Position numbers and translations under genes: made by a program. DNA of 34,879 nucleotides, from positions 1-34,879 of the forward strand of contig JAOUKN010000014.1 in the NCBI GenBank assembly GCA_029882515.1. Direction: 5' to 3'. This stretch comes from Candidatus Bathyarchaeota archaeon (GTDB taxonomy: Archaea > Thermoproteota > Bathyarchaeia > Bathyarchaeales > Bathyarchaeaceae). Positions 16,840 to 23,948 of this stretch are shown piece by piece. The notes under the pieces are model-generated. The model had not been told where the DNA came from. It was given only the letters and a program-made list of their open reading frames with translations, and searched no databases. Position 1 is the stretch's first letter. Every line of letters begins with the position of its first letter.

Positions 16840-17217
16840 TCAGACAGTTTCCGCAGCCTCCTCTATGGCTTTCTTTACCACTTTAAGCGCGTCTTCGGTT
16901 TTCATGTCTCTGACATCTAGGGGAATCAGGTCTTTCTTCACATCAAGCCCAGCAGCTTTGAAGGCGTCTCGAAATAGTTTCTTCTGCATCACTGGAGCGC
17001 AACCGGTGATGATGTATTTTCTGCCTTTCTTCAGAAATTCGGCTAGAAACCGGTCTCCATCTTCGTCACAGAGCATGGGATGCACAAAGGCGTATTCAAC
17101 TGGATATTCGGCTCGAATAATATTGATGAAGTCCCAAATATCCATTTTAGAAAACCCGGGACATTTCCCAGTGCATACACATAAGATGAACCCCATTTTC
17201 TGCTTTTTTTCCACCAT
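16840..17217 (-). CDS. Stand-alone HdrA N-terminal-like Fe-S protein
   Basis: A 125-residue protein that matches the N-terminal domain of heterodisulfide reductase subunit A. Visible are FILCVCTGKCPG (C13, C15, C19), PMLCDEDGDRFL (C50), and IITGCAPVMQKKLFRDAF (C73). The FAD-binding part of HdrA is absent, so this is a free-standing domain rather than a truncated enzyme: its start and stop are clean and the next gene follows after 10 bases. It probably binds a [4Fe-4S] cluster and acts in electron transfer or disulfide chemistry. Confidence 0.8.
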   Translation of the reverse strand: MVEKKQKMGFILCVCTGKCPGFSKMDIWDFINIIRAEYPVEYAFVHPMLCDEDGDRFLAEFLKKGRKYIITGCAPVMQKKLFRDAFKAAGLDVKKDLIPLDVRDMKTEDALKVVKKAIEEAAETV

Positions 17218-17229
17218 GAATATCTCTGC

Positions 17230-17400
17230 CTAGTTTTCTCTGCAATCAAGACAAAGATTACCGTCCACATTAGTCCAGAAGACTTTCCCACACTTTGCGC
17301 ACATAACTTTCTTCAACAAATCTTTCTTCGGTTTGGCCGCTCTTAAAACATCTGAGACTCTTTGAGTACATGCGCACGTGCCCTTGTCCCTTTCACTCAA
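17230..17400 (-). CDS. 56-residue zinc-ribbon protein (TTG start)
   Basis: A short gene that opens the minus-strand operon. The TTG at 17400 has a strong GGAGAGGT ribosome site 8 bases before it (17416-17409). The protein has C9-A-C11 near its N-terminus and a C-terminal zinc ribbon of C34-x2-C37 and C50-x2-C53 (CAKC, CLDC), ending REN. Its stop is 12 bases before the HdrA-like gene. It may bind zinc or arsenite; the CAC pair echoes the CVC of the neighbouring ArsR and thioredoxin-like proteins. No family was recognised. Confidence 0.75.
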   Translation of the reverse strand: MSERDKGTCACTQRVSDVLRAAKPKKDLLKKVMCAKCGKVFWTNVDGNLCLDCREN

Positions 17401-17443
17401 TGGTAGTTACCTCTCCGAGTTTAGTGAGAACACCATGTAGGGC

Positions 17444-17479
17444 AACATATTTATATATTTTGTTTTGTTAATGTAACAA
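17444..17479 (-). promoter_or_regulatory. Promoter and operator-like sites of the leftward redox operon
   Basis: On the minus strand TATATAAATA (17457-17448) is a TATA box that would start transcription near 17426, about 26 bases before the TTG at 17400. It overlaps AACATATTTA (17444-17453, plus strand), which is identical to one half of the arsR operator. An inverted repeat TTGTTA-ATG-TAACAA lies at 17465-17479 between the two divergent promoters. Confidence 0.6.
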
Positions 17480-17496
17480 CTCACGTGCGAGCTGGA

Positions 17497-17514
17497 AACA
17501 TATTTAAATATGTT
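17497..17514 (+). promoter_or_regulatory. 18-bp perfect palindrome: ArsR operator overlapping TATA
   Basis: AACATATTTAAATATGTT is a perfect inverted repeat. Its centre is the TATA box of arsR (TTTAAATA, 17503-17510), so a bound repressor would block TBP. The ATG of arsR at 17539 lies about 30 bases downstream, giving a leaderless or nearly leaderless transcript. Confidence 0.75.
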
Positions 17515-17538
17515 CAAATCACTTTCAAGTGTCGAAAT

Positions 17539-17928
17539 ATGATATCTAAATCCAAAGTGAGCAAACGACTTAATCGATTGATAAAATCTGGGATTTGCCC
17601 TGCAGAAGATGCTCTAAAATATGCAGATGAGTTGAAGCAGATGGCCAATGAGATCGCAAGTGTTGAAGCCGCTGATAAGCAACACAGGTTTTTCAAGGCT
17701 CTTGCTGACGAGACACGTTTAAGGATTTTAAGTCTTCTCGAAGTCCGTGAGATGTGCGTGTGTGAGGTAATGGTCGCGTTAGACCTAACGCAACCCACTG
17801 CTTCTCATCACCTAGGTCTTCTAGAAAATGCAGGATTAGTCAAGGATAGAAAAGAAGGAAAATGGGTCTTTTATAGCCTCGCAGACCCCAAATTGCTTGA
17901 GGGCATGCATAAACTGAAAATTCTGTAA
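17539..17928 (+). CDS. arsR: ArsR-family metalloregulator
   Basis: A 129-residue winged-helix repressor. The ArsR metal-binding box reads VREMCVCEVMVAL with C73 and C75, the As(III)/Sb(III) ligands of classical ArsR, followed by the recognition helix TQPTASHHLGLLENAGLV and the wing RKEGKWVFYSL. A GTG at 17485 is also in frame, but it precedes the palindromic operator and TATA box, so the ATG at 17539 is chosen. An N-terminal helical extension (1-45) with C20 may add to dimerisation or sensing. It probably represses itself, acr3 and the leftward operon. Confidence 0.9.
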   Translation: MISKSKVSKRLNRLIKSGICPAEDALKYADELKQMANEIASVEAADKQHRFFKALADETRLRILSLLEVREMCVCEVMVALDLTQPTASHHLGLLENAGLVKDRKEGKWVFYSLADPKLLEGMHKLKIL

Positions 17929-17988
17929 GCAGTTGACGGTATTGCGTCTTTTCAAGGCGACGTACTTCATGTTGATTTGTAACGATAG

Positions 17989-18000
17989 ATTTAAATATGT
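17989..18000 (+). promoter_or_regulatory. acr3 promoter with ArsR-site match
   Basis: ATTTAAATATGT is an exact 12-base match to part of the arsR palindrome and forms a TATA box 75-85 bases before the acr3 start. This suggests a separate ArsR-controlled promoter for the exporter. Confidence 0.6.
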
Positions 18001-18074
18001 AAATGCGACATTCTAATTGGCACGACCTCAAGGGCATCTCTTGAAAATGAGAATTCTGCAGGAGAAGTACAACC

Positions 18075-19109
18075 TTGACAGAGAAAAAGGAAGCCAAGCT
18101 CGGGATTTTTGAGAAGTACCTTACCTTGTGGATTGCCATCTGCATCGTTGTTGGCCTCTTACTAGGAAGATTTTTCCCAAGATTTGGGCAGTATCTGGAC
18201 TCTTTGAAATTCGCCAAATTGTCGATTCCGATTGGTATCTGCCTTTTTTTCATGATGTACCCAACAGTTGTAGGCATAGCCTTCAGCGACATTAAGAAGG
18301 CGGTGAGAAAGCCAAGACCAATGCTCCTCACAATAATTGCAAATTGGGTCATCGCTCCCCCCATAATGACTCTCTATGCAAACCTGCTTGTTGCTGATCC
18401 AATTCAAAGAGCAGGCATCATTCTTCTCGGTATGTCTCCTTGCACTGCAATGGTTATGTGGTGGATGCTGCTTGCTAAGGGAGACCTAGCCCAGGGACTA
18501 ATAAATACAGCTATCAATGCATTGCTGATGGTTATTCTCTATGCGCCTATGTCAGCATTCTATTTAGGAGTGAGTGGTATTCCGATTCCATGGGATTTGA
18601 TCGCCATCAGTGTAATCATTTTCATAGCTCTTCCAGTGTCTCTAGGGGCGGCTTCCAGAAAGCTGCTAATAAGAAGGAAGGGGAAGGAGTGGTTTGAGTC
18701 CACTTATCTTGAACTTGTACGCAGAATATCCATTATCGCGCTCTTGCTTACTCTAATCGTCATGTTTTCCTTTCAAGGAGAGATCATCCTCAACAATCCG
18801 CTCCTAGTAGCTTCTCTAGCAGCTCCAAATTTGCTCCATTACGTTACAATGATCGCAATCACTTATACAACCTCCTGGCTGTCAAACTGGGACTACGCAA
18901 CATCAATAGACACCACTCTCATCGGGTCAAGCAGCCATTTCGAGGTCGCCATCGCAGTCGCAACAACACTTTACGGTCTCAATTCAGGCGCTGCCTTAGC
19001 TACAGTGATAGGACCTCTAATGGAAGTTCCGCTAATGCTGGCTCTCGTAAGGGTTGGTCTACGAACGCGCCATCTGTTTCCAAGGAATAAAAGGAAAGCC
19101 AATATATGA
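18075..19109 (+). CDS. acr3: ACR3-family arsenite efflux permease
   Basis: Exports As(III) using the proton-motive force. The 344-residue protein has about ten membrane helices. Family marks are PIGICLFFMMYPTVVGIAF, the conserved Cys in SPCTAMVMWW (C123), and the C-terminal GLNSGAALATVIGPLMEVPL. The TTG start is supported by AGGAGA 9 bases upstream. The canonical RCIAMV segment is slightly diverged here, so antimonite or another thiolated anion cannot be excluded as substrate. It lies 146 bases after arsR with its own promoter. Confidence 0.9.
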   Translation: MTEKKEAKLGIFEKYLTLWIAICIVVGLLLGRFFPRFGQYLDSLKFAKLSIPIGICLFFMMYPTVVGIAFSDIKKAVRKPRPMLLTIIANWVIAPPIMTLYANLLVADPIQRAGIILLGMSPCTAMVMWWMLLAKGDLAQGLINTAINALLMVILYAPMSAFYLGVSGIPIPWDLIAISVIIFIALPVSLGAASRKLLIRRKGKEWFESTYLELVRRISIIALLLTLIVMFSFQGEIILNNPLLVASLAAPNLLHYVTMIAITYTTSWLSNWDYATSIDTTLIGSSSHFEVAIAVATTLYGLNSGAALATVIGPLMEVPLMLALVRVGLRTRHLFPRNKRKANI

Positions 19110-19288
19110 AGAGCTCGAAAGTGGTGGAAGAAAAGAATTGACAATAAGATTGAACATAGGCGCGCACTGGGATATCATTCCGGTCAAGTCAGAAACATAA
19201 CACAGAAAAAGCTGAAACTTGAAAATGACTGTTTCCAACATCAGCGAACCTGATGTGATCAACTTCTCATGCGCATGCCTTTTTAGGC

Positions 19289-19495
19289 TCATGGTCGCTC
19301 AGCGACGAACGCTATCTTGACATTGGTCTTGTAAGAAGCGATCTTGTTTTTCTCAACCTTAGCAGTCCAGCCGACAACATCCATTCCCACGATGTTTCTC
19401 ACCGTTTTAGAAGCTTCAGTTAATGCTTTTTCAGCGGCCTCCTGCCACCCTTCCGTAGAAGAGCCAACAAGTTCTATAATCTTTACAATAGCCAT
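19289..19495 (-). CDS. Dodecin (flavin-binding)
   Basis: A 68-residue dodecin that forms a hollow dodecamer storing flavin. It matches the family throughout: KIIELVGSSTEGWQEAAEKA, then ASKTVRNIVGMDVVGWTAKV and YKTNVKIAFV. The ATG at 19495 is preferred over 19501 because GGAGG (19509-19505) is then 9 bases away. It is a single-gene unit, convergent with acr3. Confidence 0.92.
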   Translation of the reverse strand: MAIVKIIELVGSSTEGWQEAAEKALTEASKTVRNIVGMDVVGWTAKVEKNKIASYKTNVKIAFVAERP

Positions 19496-19615
19496 ACGCA
19501 TTCACCTCCCTAGATAATTCAGACATACAAATATGAAAAAGTAGGTTTATTTATCATTTTGTCATACCCGGAGGCTTTGGTTAGAGCTTACTTCAAGGCA
19601 AAGAAGGGGGTAGAA

Positions 19616-19628
19616 GCGCGCGCATACA
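19616..19628. repeat. Alternating purine-pyrimidine tract GCGCGCGCATACA
   Basis: A 13-base strictly alternating, GC-rich tract in the AT-rich spacer between dodecin and the inositol-phosphate synthase gene. It is one of about ten such tracts in the window. Confidence 0.5.
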
Positions 19629-19781
19629 ATAGCACACGTTTACCACACATATCATGTCATTCCTTGTGCCTTCTGCACTCGGTTTTATGAAAAGCGTTCG
19701 CCAGAATTAAAATTAGATGTCAAACCTTATGAACACATTTGTTATACCTTGTTAACTCTTAATACAAGGTGATGGGCATTC

Positions 19782-20849
19782 ATGCCTCAAATTAAAGTTG
19801 CATTAATTGGTGTAGGAAACTGTGCTTCTGCACTTGTACAAGGCGCTCATTTTTATAGAGATGCTGAGAAGGAAGAAGATGCATTAGGACTGGCACATCT
19901 TTTCCTTGGAAATTATCACCCTAAAGACGTTAAGTTTGTTTCAGCCTTTGACATCGACGCGAGAAAAATAGGAAAAGACCTCTCCGAAGCAATTTATGCG
20001 CAACCAAATAATACTCAAAATCTCGCCCATGTTCCTCATCTGGATGTGCCAGTTCTAAAAGGCCCAGTCTTAGATGGAGTTGCCAAATATCTAAAAAATG
20101 TAATTGAAATAAGCGATAGCCCCCGAGTCGAAGTGGCAAAAGAACTTGAAGAAACCGATGTTGAAATTGTTATCAACCTTCTCCCAAGCGGGGCCATAAA
20201 GGCTTCACAATGGTATGCAGGGGAAGCACTCAAAGCAGGATGCGCCTTCATCAATGCCCTGCCCACCTTTATTGCCAGTGACGTTGCATGGGGAAAACGT
20301 TTTGAGAAAACTGGTTTGCCTGTTGTTGGCGACGACTTGGTGGATCAAGTGGGAGCCACAATCATCCATAAGATGCTTCTGAAGACTTTAGCAGATCGAG
20401 GTGTTCGTGTTTCCAAAACTTATCAACTTGATGTTGGAGGAGGAACGGAGTCACTTAACACACTTGAACGAACTAGAGAAGCCAAAAGAATTGTTAAAAC
20501 AAAGTCTGTAGAAACGGCACTACCATATAGAGCGTCTATTGTGGCTGGGTCCACTGATTATGTGGATTTTCTTGAAAACCGAAGGGACAGCTACTTTTGG
20601 ATTAAAGGATTCTACTTTGGAAGAGTGCCTATGCAGTTAGATCTGAAGTTGAGTACAGTTGACGCCCCGAATGCAGGTTCAGTTCTGCTTGATGTCATAA
20701 GAGGGGTTAAGATTGCCCTTGACAGAGGACTAAGTGGTCCTTTGACCAGCCTTTCAGCCTATGCCTTCAAACATCCACCACAAATTTTGCCACTAGAAAC
20801 AGCTGAGCAATGGTTCATGGAATTCGTTGATGGAAACAGGGAACAATAG
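19782..20849 (+). CDS. ino1: myo-Inositol-1-phosphate synthase
   Basis: Converts glucose-6-phosphate to inositol-1-phosphate using NAD, for archaeal phosphatidylinositol lipids or inositol solutes. The 355-residue protein starts with the Rossmann motif ALIGVGNCASALVQG and shows the conserved NLLPSGA, GDDLVDQVGATI and DVGGGTESLN segments. The length is that of the short prokaryotic/archaeal form. A ribosome site GGTGATG lies just upstream. It is a single gene. Confidence 0.95.
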   Translation: MPQIKVALIGVGNCASALVQGAHFYRDAEKEEDALGLAHLFLGNYHPKDVKFVSAFDIDARKIGKDLSEAIYAQPNNTQNLAHVPHLDVPVLKGPVLDGVAKYLKNVIEISDSPRVEVAKELEETDVEIVINLLPSGAIKASQWYAGEALKAGCAFINALPTFIASDVAWGKRFEKTGLPVVGDDLVDQVGATIIHKMLLKTLADRGVRVSKTYQLDVGGGTESLNTLERTREAKRIVKTKSVETALPYRASIVAGSTDYVDFLENRRDSYFWIKGFYFGRVPMQLDLKLSTVDAPNAGSVLLDVIRGVKIALDRGLSGPLTSLSAYAFKHPPQILPLETAEQWFMEFVDGNREQ

Positions 20850-20966
20850 AGCGATACTGTAAGCTTAACCATCATGTAAGAAAATGTTATTTCAAAATTT
20901 TTTATCAACGAAAAGTTAAAGTAAAAGAGACACACCACCATCAACAACACAGTGGAAGTTTACAAG

Positions 20967-21278
20967 ATGAAAATTAAAGTAACCTCTCAACAACACAATC
21001 CTTTACTGAAACGGAAAGAAATAGTCTTCGAAGTAAACCACGAAGAAACAAAAGGGACCCCATCACGCCTTGAAATAAGAAAGAAACTTGCAGAAAAACT
21101 GAAAGCAAACATTGAACTATTGTATGTTAGAAAAGTGGAAACAAAAACTGGAACGATGCTAGCCGTTGGAGAGGCTAATCTTTACGAGTCTCCGGAACAA
21201 GTTAAGCTTGTAGAACCAGAGCATATAATTACCAGAAATATGCCTCCAGAAAAACCAACCGAAGAGAAGAAGGAATGA
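20967..21278 (+). CDS. rps24e: Ribosomal protein S24e
   Basis: A 103-residue small-subunit protein of archaea and eukaryotes. It has the typical core NPLLKRKEIVFEV, then PSRLEIRKKLAEKL and LYVRKVETKTGTMLAVGEA. An upstream in-frame GTG at 20952 exists, but the ATG at 20967 matches the family start (MKIKVTSQQHNPLL). It ends in an acidic and basic tail. The rps27ae gene follows after 3 bases, the usual archaeal pairing. Confidence 0.95.
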   Translation: MKIKVTSQQHNPLLKRKEIVFEVNHEETKGTPSRLEIRKKLAEKLKANIELLYVRKVETKTGTMLAVGEANLYESPEQVKLVEPEHIITRNMPPEKPTEEKKE

Positions 21279-21281
21279 TAA

Positions 21282-21560
21282 ATGACTGAAGAAGTCGAAG
21301 AAGTTAAAGAAGAAGAGGAGACAGAGGAAGAAGAAGAGAAAATAGAGGAAGAGAAAAAGAAAAAGAAAGGGGCGGAGAAGAAAAAGAAGAAACGAAAAGG
21401 CCTCTTCACCCATTATAAAATTGAAGGAGACAATGTCAAACGTTTACTTCCCTTCTGTGAAAGATGTGGAATTGGATATTTCATGGCAGATCATAGTGAT
21501 CGTTACACATGCGGGCATTGTGGGTTCACCAGATATAAGCCGACGGAAACAGAGGAGTAA
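21282..21560 (+). CDS. rps27ae: Ribosomal protein S27ae with long charged N-terminal extension
   Basis: A 92-residue small-subunit zinc protein. The core is at the C-terminus: C59-x2-C62 and C77-x2-C80 with the hallmark YFMADHSDRYTCGHCGF. The first 40 residues are unusual, a glutamate-rich run (about 3-24) followed by a lysine-rich run (25-39); many archaeal orthologues have little before the core. It is co-transcribed with rps24e. The kae1 gene that often follows is not in this position. Confidence 0.95.
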   Translation: MTEEVEEVKEEEETEEEEEKIEEEKKKKKGAEKKKKKRKGLFTHYKIEGDNVKRLLPFCERCGIGYFMADHSDRYTCGHCGFTRYKPTETEE

Positions 21561-21615
21561 TCTACACTTAAAGTCTAAGACGACCCAAGTTCGACTTATG
21601 CTCGCATCCTTCGCT

Positions 21616-22629
21616 CTAGAGCAGTATTACGTAGTCTACGTTGTAGGTTAGCTCTAGTTTCTCTGAAATTGTGTTGATCAGATCGTTTTGAACTTCGGTT
21701 GCAACCTTTTCTGTGGGTAATGACGAAGCGTAGATGGTATAGTAGACTTCACCTTCTCTTGACCCTCCATATGTATCTTCGTTCGCAATTTTCAGTCCTT
21801 CTTCATGCAGCACGTTCTTGATGTCTCCAAATGAATCTAGCTTATAGACTAGAATAACGAAATCGTAAAGCGTCCATGAAAGTATCCTCCATTGTGTGTT
21901 AGAAAATATGGCTATGTGCAAGCTTGGATCCATCTTGGCCAAGTCGATTATAATCTGAGCAAGATCTTGGAGTTCTCCTTGATAGTAAAAACGCACCAGA
22001 AGAGAATCCGTGGGTGTGTATCTATATTCATCAACGATCGTTCCACCAAGCGCTTCAACGCGGCTTAACGTGTAATCCTTCATTTTACTCGAATTAACTT
22101 GGTGATCGACAAAGCGTGCATCCATAAATTCAACAGTAAATCCATCTAAGCACTTTTCAAATTCCTCCTTCTCTACTACCATTCCGTAAGTGCTGTTTAT
22201 TTCCTTAACCCAGAACATGTTGTACGTTTTGTGAACTTCATATTCATCAACGGCATCTCTCATAATTACTGATAAGGTGTAGTTTCCATCTGTGATGTTA
22301 CCCAAATTGATCTCGGCTTTTGCTGGTCCCAGAACAGTTAACAGACCACGCGTGAGAATGTTGTAAGGAAGAATTAGCCAACCATTGGAGAGCGTAGTGA
22401 CCTCTGCAAGAATGTGAATTGGTTGAGTCGTGTAGGTTTTGTCTGTCCTTGTGATTATGAGATGTCCTCCTTTGGAGTAGTGCCAAGAATAATCTAGCTC
22501 GTAAGCAAAGGACATTGCTTCCCTATGGTGCAAAACAATATACGCTAGTACGGAGGCAGCAAGCAAGGTGATCATCGTCACAGCTATTGTGCGCACGCGC
22601 AACCAATTTTCCCTCCATGAAAAAACCAT
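21616..22629 (-). CDS. Membrane-anchored hypothetical protein, 337 aa
   Basis: One N-terminal membrane helix (about 13-33) after a basic start (WRENWLRVRT), then some 300 mostly beta-type residues probably facing outward, with NxT/S glycosylation sequons such as NITDGNYT and NSTY. No catalytic motif was seen. It converges with rps27ae. The family was not recognised; a surface or cell-envelope role is inferred from topology. Confidence 0.7.
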   Translation of the reverse strand: MVFSWRENWLRVRTIAVTMITLLAASVLAYIVLHHREAMSFAYELDYSWHYSKGGHLIITRTDKTYTTQPIHILAEVTTLSNGWLILPYNILTRGLLTVLGPAKAEINLGNITDGNYTLSVIMRDAVDEYEVHKTYNMFWVKEINSTYGMVVEKEEFEKCLDGFTVEFMDARFVDHQVNSSKMKDYTLSRVEALGGTIVDEYRYTPTDSLLVRFYYQGELQDLAQIIIDLAKMDPSLHIAIFSNTQWRILSWTLYDFVILVYKLDSFGDIKNVLHEEGLKIANEDTYGGSREGEVYYTIYASSLPTEKVATEVQNDLINTISEKLELTYNVDYVILL

Positions 22630-22694
22630 CTCTGTTTAGTATTATCAGCACTATTATTTTTCAAAAAGGTATATCCCCAAGTCCTACAAACTTG

Positions 22695-22715
22695 TTGCAG
22701 TTTGCAATATATAAT
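22695..22715 (+). promoter_or_regulatory. TATA box with adjoining inverted repeat
   Basis: AATATATAAT (22706-22715) follows an inverted repeat TTGCA-GTT-TGCAA (22695-22707). Transcription would start near 22738, just ahead of the alternating tract ACATGCGTGCGCG (22751-22763). No ORF starts there; a second TATA at 22826 serves the next gene. Confidence 0.35.
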
Positions 22716-22750
22716 TCTACACATTAGAACAGTGTTTGCGGGCACTGGTG

Positions 22751-22763
22751 ACATGCGTGCGCG
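22751..22763. repeat. Alternating purine-pyrimidine tract ACATGCGTGCGCG
   Basis: A 13-base alternating tract in the spacer between the divergent genes at 22629 and 22856, downstream of a TATA box. Confidence 0.45.
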
Positions 22764-22855
22764 GGGGAGATGCAGTGATAGATCTTCTGCAACATACATG
22801 CATAATGTTCTTCGCAGACAGAGAGTATTTAAGTGCTTGAGTGTTATGTTGTTTG

Positions 22856-23299
22856 ATGATGCTTATGAACGGAAACACTAACTTACAAGTCAGGGTTTTC
22901 ATAAATAATATTTCCGCTGAGCGTCTTTGGGAAATAGGAAAACCAATCCCTCCAGTGAAGATCGCTACAAATGTTAACATACTTGGGATAAACAAAAAAG
23001 AAGCAGACGTTTTAGAAGTTCCTTTTGTTTTCACCATAAATTACGCGCCGCCGGTCGCTCAAATAAGTGTAAAAGGAAGAGCACACGTAAGAGGAAAACA
23101 AGATGAACTGAAGAAAATTCATAACGATTATGAAGAGAAGAAGCCTCCGCCGCAAATTGTTGTCCAATCAATTTCTAATGTTGTATTCCTAGAATCCGTG
23201 ATTATCACCCGAACATTAAATATTCCGCCGCCAATTCCTCTTCCTCGAATCTCTCCGATGAAGAAAAAAGAACCCACAGAACTGACTTATCGAGCCTAA
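22856..23299 (+). CDS. Conserved-looking archaeal protein, possibly SecB-like
   Basis: A protein of about 147 residues, mostly beta strands in its first two thirds (VPFVFTINYAPPVAQISVKG), a short charged helix with KKPPP, then a Pro-rich strand pair (RTLNIPPPIPLPRI). The pattern of long strands followed by a C-terminal segment recalls SecB-like export chaperones, but this is a weak impression. A TATA box (TATTTAA, 22826) about 30 bases before the ATG at 22856 suggests leaderless initiation; in-frame starts at 22841, 22859 and 22865 are alternatives. Confidence 0.6.
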   Translation: MMLMNGNTNLQVRVFINNISAERLWEIGKPIPPVKIATNVNILGINKKEADVLEVPFVFTINYAPPVAQISVKGRAHVRGKQDELKKIHNDYEEKKPPPQIVVQSISNVVFLESVIITRTLNIPPPIPLPRISPMKKKEPTELTYRA

Positions 23300-23367
23300 T
23301 CTCAGAAAGAATCGCGTGATCCTTCCACAAAAAACATATAACACCCAATTCAGGTGTTTTTTGGATA

Positions 23368-23772
23368 CTACTTCAGAGGCACATACATAGATGAACGGGA
23401 TGCCCCGATACCGGGTGATCCATGCTTAACTGGTCTATTTGTGATGGCAAATTCACCTAAATAATGTCCAACCATTTCAGGAAGTATTTCAACAGACGTA
23501 AACTCTTTCCCATTATGAACCAGAAAAGTGACACCAATCATCTCTGGGAGGATAATCATGTCACGCACATGAGTTTTCACAACAACCTTTTGTCCCTCGT
23601 TTAATGTCTCCATTGCTTTTCGAACATTTTCGAGAAGAACCCGTTGTTCGCTTGTCAGCCCACGATGTAGACTTCGGCGTTGCCTTGAAGGAAGTATACG
23701 AATGAACTCGTCCATTGACATGCTTTCCAGTTCGTTTAAAGTATGACCACGATAGATGAATTCCTTAGGCAA
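23368..23772 (-). CDS. rps19: Ribosomal protein S19
   Basis: A 134-residue small-subunit protein (uS19). It has the archaeal N-terminal start [19 protein letters not shown] and the conserved C-terminal segment [24 protein letters not shown], then [10 protein letters not shown]. It is normally next to rpl2 and rpl22 in the S10 operon. Here it stands alone, separated from rpl2 by an ABC exporter and a surface-protein gene, and no rpl22 follows it. Confidence 0.96.
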   Translation of the reverse strand: MPKEFIYRGHTLNELESMSMDEFIRILPSRQRRSLHRGLTSEQRVLLENVRKAMETLNEGQKVVVKTHVRDMIILPEMIGVTFLVHNGKEFTSVEILPEMVGHYLGEFAITNRPVKHGSPGIGASRSSMYVPLK

Positions 23773-23948
23773 AATCTTCGCCTCATTTTACATGACTTCT
23801 TAGGTTCTATTAAAGATTCCGTTCATAATAGACAAGTTGAATACATGCCAAAATGAACACGCACAGATTTAAGGATATGTTGATTTCAGAGATTTTAACA
23901 GTGAAGTAAGTTCCAAAAAAGTCTAAAGCACGCGAACAACGACTACTG

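Noticed and set aside
17485-17538. GTG start for arsR, adding 18 residues
   Set aside because: It would lie upstream of the palindromic operator and TATA box; the ATG at 17539 fits archaeal leaderless initiation.
21159-21413. Phe/Ser-rich minus-strand frames opposite rps24e-rps27ae
   Set aside because: They are antisense readings of the Glu/Lys-rich extension of S27ae and have no independent support.
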